From: Pseudeuparius sepicola
Taxonomy: Eukaryota; Arthropoda; Insecta; Coleoptera; Anthribidae
Assembly (NCBI GenBank): GCA_963920635.1
Contig: OY987303.1
Location: forward strand, 20,128,175-20,192,174
Direction: 5' to 3'
DNA: 64,000 nt
Part shown: piece by piece, positions 58,061-64,000 of the stretch
Numbering within the stretch: position 1 is the stretch's first letter
How the letters are laid out: every line of letters begins with the position of its first letter
Translations under genes and position numbers: made by a program
Notes under the pieces: generated by a model
Told to the model about the DNA's origin: nothing
The model's input: only the letters and a program-made list of their open reading frames with translations
The model's database searches: none

Positions 58061-58663
58061 TTCCTAATGGGCATTAGTAGATATTTGATTGAACACTGAA
58101 TTTCCAAATGCAAATAATCATCTATCAGCATCAGCATTCACTAATAAGGTTATATTTCAGTTTGACGCCTGACACTGACAGCTGCTATTCCATAAAACAC
58201 AAAATATTCCAGCCAAACCCCATGTTGCCAAATTTACCATGTTTAGATATAAGTGACGTCAGAGCTTTGTTTAAGCGCGCATTCAAAAAGCCATTTTCAT
58301 AATCAGTTTGCCAAAAAGGAAACAATTATTTTGCAGTTTTTATGTGAGGAACTTTTTCATTTCATTAAATATGAATCGAACAAAAAACAAAATTTGTGCA
58401 AGTACCCTATTGTTAGCACATTTCCAGTTTTTTGTGTACGATCTAGGTTATTTTGTAAATAAGTATCTCAAAGCAAATTAAAAAACTATTTATTATACAA
58501 GCATACAAGCCTATCAAAAAACTATTTATTTATTATGCATTGCAAAATAGGAAACACTGAATTTAAGAAATGACAATGCAAATAAATTACCTCTTCCTCT
58601 CCCCCCTGACCCGCTAATATGGAAGCAAAATAAAACCGTGTTATTAGCGTGAGTCATCTATTC
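58061..58663. other. Non-coding stretch
   Basis: No supported feature. AAAAAACTATTTATTATACAAGC and AAAAAACTATTTATTTATTATGC-like phrases are doubled near 58480-58535. Confidence 0.4.
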
Positions 58664-59709
58664 ATACAGTGTGTCCCACCCAATGCCTGTAAAATTCCTA
58701 TTTTGCTCAACTTTGACATCTTGCAGAATGGAACTCCCTGTGTATTTTTTGTTCCAATTTGGTATATGGGGGTTTAAGGGTGTCCTGATTAACGCTGTGT
58801 TGTCAGATTTTAAATTAAAAAATCGCTAAAGGGTTTTCGTCTTTTTTTTACTAGAAAAAAATTCATAGTAGGCCTTGAAAATTGAGATTAAGATCTGAAA
58901 CTTTGCGCCAAAATAGAGCTTTTTGTGATCTATTTTTAGAAAAAAAGCCGGCTAAAATCGGACACAAATTACAGATTTTATGAGGGTGTCCAACATGAGA
59001 GTGGGTCACACTGTATATGAAGGGCAAGGAAAACAAATGGTCTCTATTTTTTTATTGGTAGTCCCAAGGGAGAGTATCTCATAGTATTTGGATGGGGTAT
59101 TATTTCATGGCCCGCTATGATTTTTTAAAGTAGCAAATTTTCAAGAAACCACATTAGGGATTTTTTACGACAAAATGTTATTAAGGAAACTTGTTCAGAA
59201 TGAAAAACTGAGTTGATTCGTAAAATTTCAAAAGTCTAGGCCTACTTTCATTTTTAGATTTATCTTCCACTTTTTTTCTTAGAAAAGTGCCCTTTCTGGA
59301 GCTTTCACGTCAAAATTTTATTTTTTCACTATGAACAAGCTTCCTTAATAATATTTTGACGTGAAAACTCCAGAAAGGACACATTTCTAAGAAAAAAGTG
59401 GAAGAAAAAGGCGAAAAGCTCAAAATCAAAGTAGGCCTAGACTATTGAAATTTTGCAAATCTAACTAGTTTTTCATTCTGAACAAGTTTTCTCATAACAT
59501 TTTGTTGTAAAAACCCCTAATAGGGTTTCTTGAAAATTTGCTATTTTAAACAATCATAGCAGGCCATGAAATAATTACCCCATCCAAATACTACCGTCTA
59601 TGAGATATTCTCCCTTGGGACTACCAATAAAAAAATAGAGACCATTTGTTTCCCTTGCCCTTCATAATATTTCTGAGGTGCGTCGAATATCAAATTGGGA
59701 CACACTGTA
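58664..59709. mobile_element. Composite TACAGTGTGTCCC-ended foldback
   Basis: TACAGTGTGTCCCACCC at 58665 is mirrored both at 59001-59015 (GTGGGTCACACTGTA) and at 59695-59709 (GGGACACACTGTA), suggesting a 352-bp element next to, or invaded by, a second one. From 59017 to 59664 the DNA is a long foldback with ~310-base arms (ATGAAGGGCAAGGAAAACAA mirrored at the right end) at roughly 85% identity. Confidence 0.8.
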
Positions 59710-60030
59710 TATCGTTGTAAGAAATCCACAAAACTGAGACCTTCTGATCTTTGCAGACTTGCGGCGCCGGCGTGACAATAACCTGTCGCCGAAATTGAAA
59801 AAAGTGAGACAAAAGGTGCGCGAGTCGTCTATAGGAATGTCGCCAGTTTGTTTTTAAAAAACTTTTTAGTGTCGCCTTGTTGTGAATGGGTCATTAGATC
59901 ATATCCAGTCAATTTGGTGACGTTCATTTTCTGCCTATAATCACAGAAAACGTAATCTGTGCTATAATACCTCAATCCGCAATCCTATTAGTGAATATCC
60001 GTTGGCAGATATTTCGACGCACATATTACT
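59710..60030. other. Non-coding stretch
   Basis: GC-balanced patch at 59755-59830; no domain or repeat. Confidence 0.4.
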
Positions 60031-60420
60031 CCCCTAGCCGAAACTTCAAGATTCCAGCCCGGCGTCCCACGAACATAGCGCTTATCATGGGCGACTTATC
60101 AGCGTTTCTCGCACGCTGCTCCCGCGGTTAGTTTTATCGTTTTGCCGGAGGCAGGAGGAGGCCCCTCGCCCTCCGTCGTCGCCGACTTGAAAATGGCAAA
60201 AGTTTGGCGAGCATTACAACGCGTTATCTGGGGAAACTTGGAAGCGGGGGATGGAGGTTTCCCCCCAGTCGTCGCGGCGTTGATTTTATTAAAACGTCGG
60301 CGTTTTTCTCGGGACTTATAATTAGAAAGTTGGGCGGAATGCCGGGAAATAATCGGGAGATGCGGAGGTGATTAGGGATTTTTTTGGGGGAATTCTTAAA
60401 CAAATTGTTTTCCAGAAACA
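60031..60420. other. GC-rich block
   Basis: CpG-rich with GCTTATCATGGGCGACTTATC, GTTTTATCGTTTTGCCGG and GGAGGCAGGAGGAGGCCCC. The mix of GC runs and TTTATCG/TTATC cores suggests a regulatory island. No gene. Confidence 0.4.
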
Positions 60421-60687
60421 TCAAATTGCTTAAGGAAGGTTTAAGCTATGTTTGTTTATATCCACGGCTGAATTTTGTGGCGTTTGCAATGAAATTTAGG
60501 GACACTACATTATGTCTTTGTGCTTTTCCTTGGCAGAACTGATTTAGTGGAATATCAGGGAACTCCAAAGATAATATGTAATATGAGAATTAAAGTTTAA
60601 GCCACCACGCTTGTGAAATTTTCAGAACAAAAGTGCATTTTCCATTAATAATGGCAGTTTCTAGAGGCCAAAGTAATTTGGGTTGAG
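60421..60687. other. Non-coding spacer
   Basis: Nothing recognised. Confidence 0.4.
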
Positions 60688-60897
60688 CCAAGACCAGTAA
60701 AATAAGAAGGTTACCCACTATCGTATAGAGAGAGAGAGAGCGAATGCCGACGTCACAGGGATGCTGTCAGATGATTTGCGTTCCCTCGTATGTTGCCCTT
60801 GTCGACAATAATTATTATTGTCAGCCATCCCATGACGTCATCCAGAACTCTATCTCTCTCTCAACAAGAGACAACCTTCTTACTTTACGGATCTTGG
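60688..60897. mobile_element. 210-bp MITE with CRE-like palindromes
   Basis: CCAAGACCAGTAAAATAAGA and AGGTT are mirrored at the right end (AACCTTCTTACTTTACGGAT, CTTGG). GAGAGAGAGAG and CTCTCTCTC tracts, then two GACGTCA sites, are symmetric as well. The centre has CGACAATAATTATTATTGTC. Confidence 0.8.
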
Positions 60898-61254
60898 TGG
60901 CCTAGTTACCTACTCAAATAATGCCCCTTTTGAGTCTATAAGAGGATTTAAATTTGAAACAAATATTTTCGACTATTGGCAATATATTTTTCAGAACTAG
61001 TATGTCAAATTAAGCATAATTTTATAACTTGGTGGACATTAATTATTCGAAAAAATATTTTTGGGTGCCTTAGATGAGAAATTAAAATAACGTATAACCA
61101 AAGAGTACTTACCTGTATAATTAAAATGTATTAACTATAAATTATTCTTGAAAATAATAAAATTTTCCAGAGGGTGTTCAATTACGTCAAGATTTACGAC
61201 TATCTATACAGATTATGCACAATGAGACTTCAATACGCATATTCATAAAAAAAA
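60898..61254. other. Non-coding spacer
   Basis: AT-rich; no feature. Confidence 0.4.
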
Positions 61255-61412
61255 GTCATCAAGTACCTGGCCATTTATATCGATTCCCATATCAGGTGGG
61301 ATACCCATATTATTAATCACATAGTAAAGAAGCAAAGATATATTTTATACAGAATAAAATCATTTGTCGAAATAATTACCTTGCCGTTAGTCGAGTCATT
61401 TTATCATCATAA
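61255..61412 (+). pseudogene. LINE reverse transcriptase fragment
   Basis: Open plus-strand stretch VIKYLAIYIDSHIRWDTHI, then NHIVKKQRYILYRIKSFVEI: the post-catalytic 'kyLGi.iDs.l.W..Hi' region of jockey-like LINE reverse transcriptases. About 50 codons; both sides have decayed beyond recognition. Confidence 0.8.
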
Positions 61413-62059
61413 TTGACCGGGGGTGCTGCAACACAACAAAATAGGGTATTTAACCGTTTTTCAAATTTTATTTTGTTGAAAGCCTGTATTGATGCAGACT
61501 ACACTAGTAAAATTCTAAACTAAAAATTTTACCTCCTTTGGGAGAAAATTGAGTTTAAAATTATTTCCGTTTTTAACGGTTTTCTTAATTTTGACGTCAT
61601 AATAATTTTGAGCTATGTGAATAGGACCGCGAAGCATTGAAGCTCGTTTATTGTACGTTGCCAACTCGTGTGATTTTTCCTTGCTGGTCGAATATTTTGT
61701 TATTAGAATAGCTGTGTCAAATTGTCAACATAAAGTTGATTATACAGTTCAAATTCTCTGACTATTTTTAACTCTGGTTATTGGTTCGGACTAGTTTGAG
61801 ATTGCTTCCTAGAACAAACCTATTAATTGCAATAAATAATAACAGCAGTTAACTTTATAAAAAACACTACATTCCGTAAAGATATAATATACTTTCTCAA
61901 TGGTTGTTGAAGAATAGTCGGTCTTTGGAGTACAGGATTTACTTCTGAATACAAGTCCGAAAGGGGATCTGGCAACGGTGCAGCAAACTAGTAACGATAA
62001 CGGTGCCGTCCTAACCTAATCTTGATGTTTTGTGGGTATCGAAACATAACCTAGCTTTC
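61413..62059. other. Non-coding stretch
   Basis: No feature supported. Confidence 0.4.
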
Positions 62060-62227
62060 TAGCTTTGCGGTTTTCGCGAGATTGTTTCGCTTTGGCATCT
62101 CGCTTTAAAAATTGTGAGAGCATAAATAGGTATGTCAATTTCCGGAAGATTGTCTGAACTTGCTTTAACAAAACCCACATTCACTACAGGAGGAGCCATT
62201 ACTTTTCTCTTTGTCAACTTCTTCGCA
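62060..62227 (-). pseudogene. SWIM-family N-terminal exon relic
   Basis: After a CTGTTTCAG acceptor the minus strand reads KKLTKRKVMAPPVVNVGFVK, ASSDNLPEID, then after a one-base shift FMLSQF. It has the same layout as exon A of the 57.9-kb relic (PKLDVFIVSDYF), and I recognise it as the N-terminal part of the insect SWIM/YqaJ family. No SWIM finger is adjacent. Confidence 0.6.
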
Positions 62228-63395
62228 CTGAAACAGAAAGCAAATTAAACACTCTATCTACTCTCATACCTATATAAATGCATCAGGTAGGTAGGTATTT
62301 CTTGGAATTTAAATGATTACCTATTTATATTCTTTAGGTACCTACCTACAATCAAATTGAGAAAGAGTGCTTACTAAATTATACTTTGCTCTCAAACACT
62401 TTTATCTGGGGATTGAACTACCTACTACCAATATCAATTTTATGGTACCTATTCATTTTTCTTTGTAATTGAAACTATAGGGTTTAGGATTGTACCATGT
62501 ACATAAGTTAAGATTTGCATTTGTAATTAATTAGATTTTATTACACTATCTCTCTCAATTTGAAACACAAGCACAATTTTTAATTATATTATAAGAAAGG
62601 AGCAATGATAAAAATTTGCATTGCCTGCTTGCTTACCTTATTTTAATCGTTGATTTGTGAACACTTAGGTCAGGTATAAAAATGAATTAATACCTCATTT
62701 AGTCCTTTACTATTATGACGACGCGATAAACAATGGTTTTATTATAAAATATAAAATTCAAAATCGTTTGGAACCCCTCAATAACTTTGATAAAATTACA
62801 AATTTTGAAATGTAAACAAAACTCCAGCTGATATTATTTGACTAGTGACATATCAAATCACAAAATAATAAGATTAGGTCTCCAGTCCAAGTCCGTACCA
62901 CATGATAAAAAAACGAATGAAAATGTTCGGCTCGTTATTATGACGTCAACACGCGGTCGGGTCCCGAACGCAAATTCAAATAAATTCAAATTTTATTTTG
63001 AAAATTCTAACTTCGTGGATACTTATTCGGGAAATAAAAAATGGTTAAAGCCATCTTAGGACTTGATGAATCAAGTTATGTGCAATTTATTTGAAAATTT
63101 GATTAGAGGAAACTACCCTATTGAAGCTTTAGAAAAAATGAAAAAAAAAAACAATTTTAAAATTGGTTTATAAAAAACAAAACGGTATTCCACTAACAAA
63201 ATATATATAACGAGACACATTTTTTGATATTCGACAACTATACTTGTACAGTAGGACAATATACCCGTTATGCAGTATAAATCTAGAAGTGAACTCACCG
63301 TTGTTGATCAAAATAATGTGTTAATTCGTTCTTATAGTTTTTTGGCACCCAAATCATTTAACTTAACTCCATTAAAGCATAGCTTAAATAATAGG
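62228..63395. other. AT-rich non-coding stretch
   Basis: TAGGTACCTACCTAC-type stretches at 62287-62350. No gene or TIR structure seen. Confidence 0.4.
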
Positions 63396-63788
63396 TAGCT
63401 GCGACACTCAAGCACCCGGCGGGAGTCAAAACAGTGTCTGGCGGAATGAAGCCGGAGTGAAGCGTATCGAGGCCGGGCTAAACGTTTTCTCCCAAGGATG
63501 GGCAGAGAGGCTTGTGCAACGGCTGGTTGAACGAGCCACGCATAATCATTACACGTATTTAGTTACAACGTATAGATAGTATTTTTTGTCTAATGATTCA
63601 TTTTTCACTTAATATTTAGAGTTGAAAATTAAACTTGAAAATTTTGCAATACGACCCTGTCCGATTCGTCACGTCCGCAGTCCAACCGGGTCGAATCAAC
63701 CAGCCGTTTGCCCCACCGCCGCCAAAACTGGCTCCGCCTAAAATGCTCCCACAGAAAGCATGTAAAAAAAAAGAGAGTGTCGCAGCTA
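63396..63788. mobile_element. MITE with TAGCTGCGACACTC TIR
   Basis: TAGCTGCGACACTC (63396-63409) is exactly mirrored at 63775-63788. Inner parts near each end are GC-rich (CACCCGGCGGGAG; CCACCGCCGCC) around an AT-rich centre. No coding frame. Confidence 0.8.
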
Positions 63789-64000
63789 GTTATTCCTTAA
63801 GCTATGATTAAAGTAAGGAATGCTACAAATGCACAATATGATTTTTTTTAAATGTTATATTATGTTAGTAAAATAATAAAGTTTGCTCCACTTCCCATAC
63901 TTTTTTCGGTCATTTTCTAGTTTATCCACTTTTGGGTTAGAGAAAAACTAAAATTACCTTTGTGTTGTACATAATCCCAGAAACAAGGAAACCACTTTCA
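63789..64000. other. Non-coding end of window
   Basis: No feature recognised. Confidence 0.4.

Overview
This window reads as nuclear DNA of an arthropod, most likely an insect. It is AT-rich and gene-poor, with GT-AG introns inside recognisable coding remnants. Transposon families typical of insects are dense: hAT, Tc1/mariner, a Mutator-like (MULE) element with a SWIM finger, THAP- and SWIM-type gene relics, jockey-like LINEs, a gypsy-like LTR element and many foldback MITEs. Short TAGGTACCTA-type stretches occur throughout. I cannot fix the order from sequence alone. I see no bacterial operons, rRNA, tRNA or CRISPR, and no confidently intact host protein-coding gene.

Layout. 0-8.2 kb: MITEs, then a small LTR retrotransposon (4183-6054, minus strand) with both LTRs, a tRNA-Lys primer site, a polypurine tract and a 4-bp target duplication, then a hAT deletion derivative (7022-8134) with 14-bp TIRs and a perfect 8-bp target duplication. 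8.2-14.2 kb: a decayed THAP gene, a 448-bp palindromic MITE and a TIR-bounded CGACTTT minisatellite. 14.38-17.37 kb: a three-exon MULE, almost intact apart from one frameshift. 17.4-26.6 kb: a CpG-rich element with three copies of a CTCF-like core, several MITEs (one flanked by TTAA) and GC-rich blocks. 26.6-37.1 kb: a 1.5-kb TIR element whose right end starts an apparently perfect 4439-bp head-to-tail tandem duplication (28068-36945). Each copy carries a 1.35-kb foldback and a 410-bp insertion with 117-bp hairpin arms. A convincing core promoter, first exon and splice donor lie immediately downstream (36950-37118).

37-49.4 kb: Tc1 relic, foldback MITEs, GC-rich blocks and an inverted diverged copy of part of the duplicated unit, which lacks the 410-bp insertion. 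49.4-51.8 kb: two large foldback elements side by side. One has about 390-bp arms containing heat-shock-element-like and TATA motifs. The other is a Tc1/mariner derivative with about 370-bp TIRs and the last 60 codons of a transposase. 52-64 kb: a CpG-rich block, a deleted DDE transposase interrupted by a truncated LINE, THAP and SWIM relics, more foldbacks and a second LINE scrap.

The genes do not form a pathway. The window is a record of nested insertion, internal deletion and inverted duplication. The items most worth checking are the recent tandem duplication abutting a promoter, the heat-shock-like foldback, the 410-bp hairpin insertion with its empty site, and the many unrelated MITEs that share near-identical TACAGGGTG-like ends.
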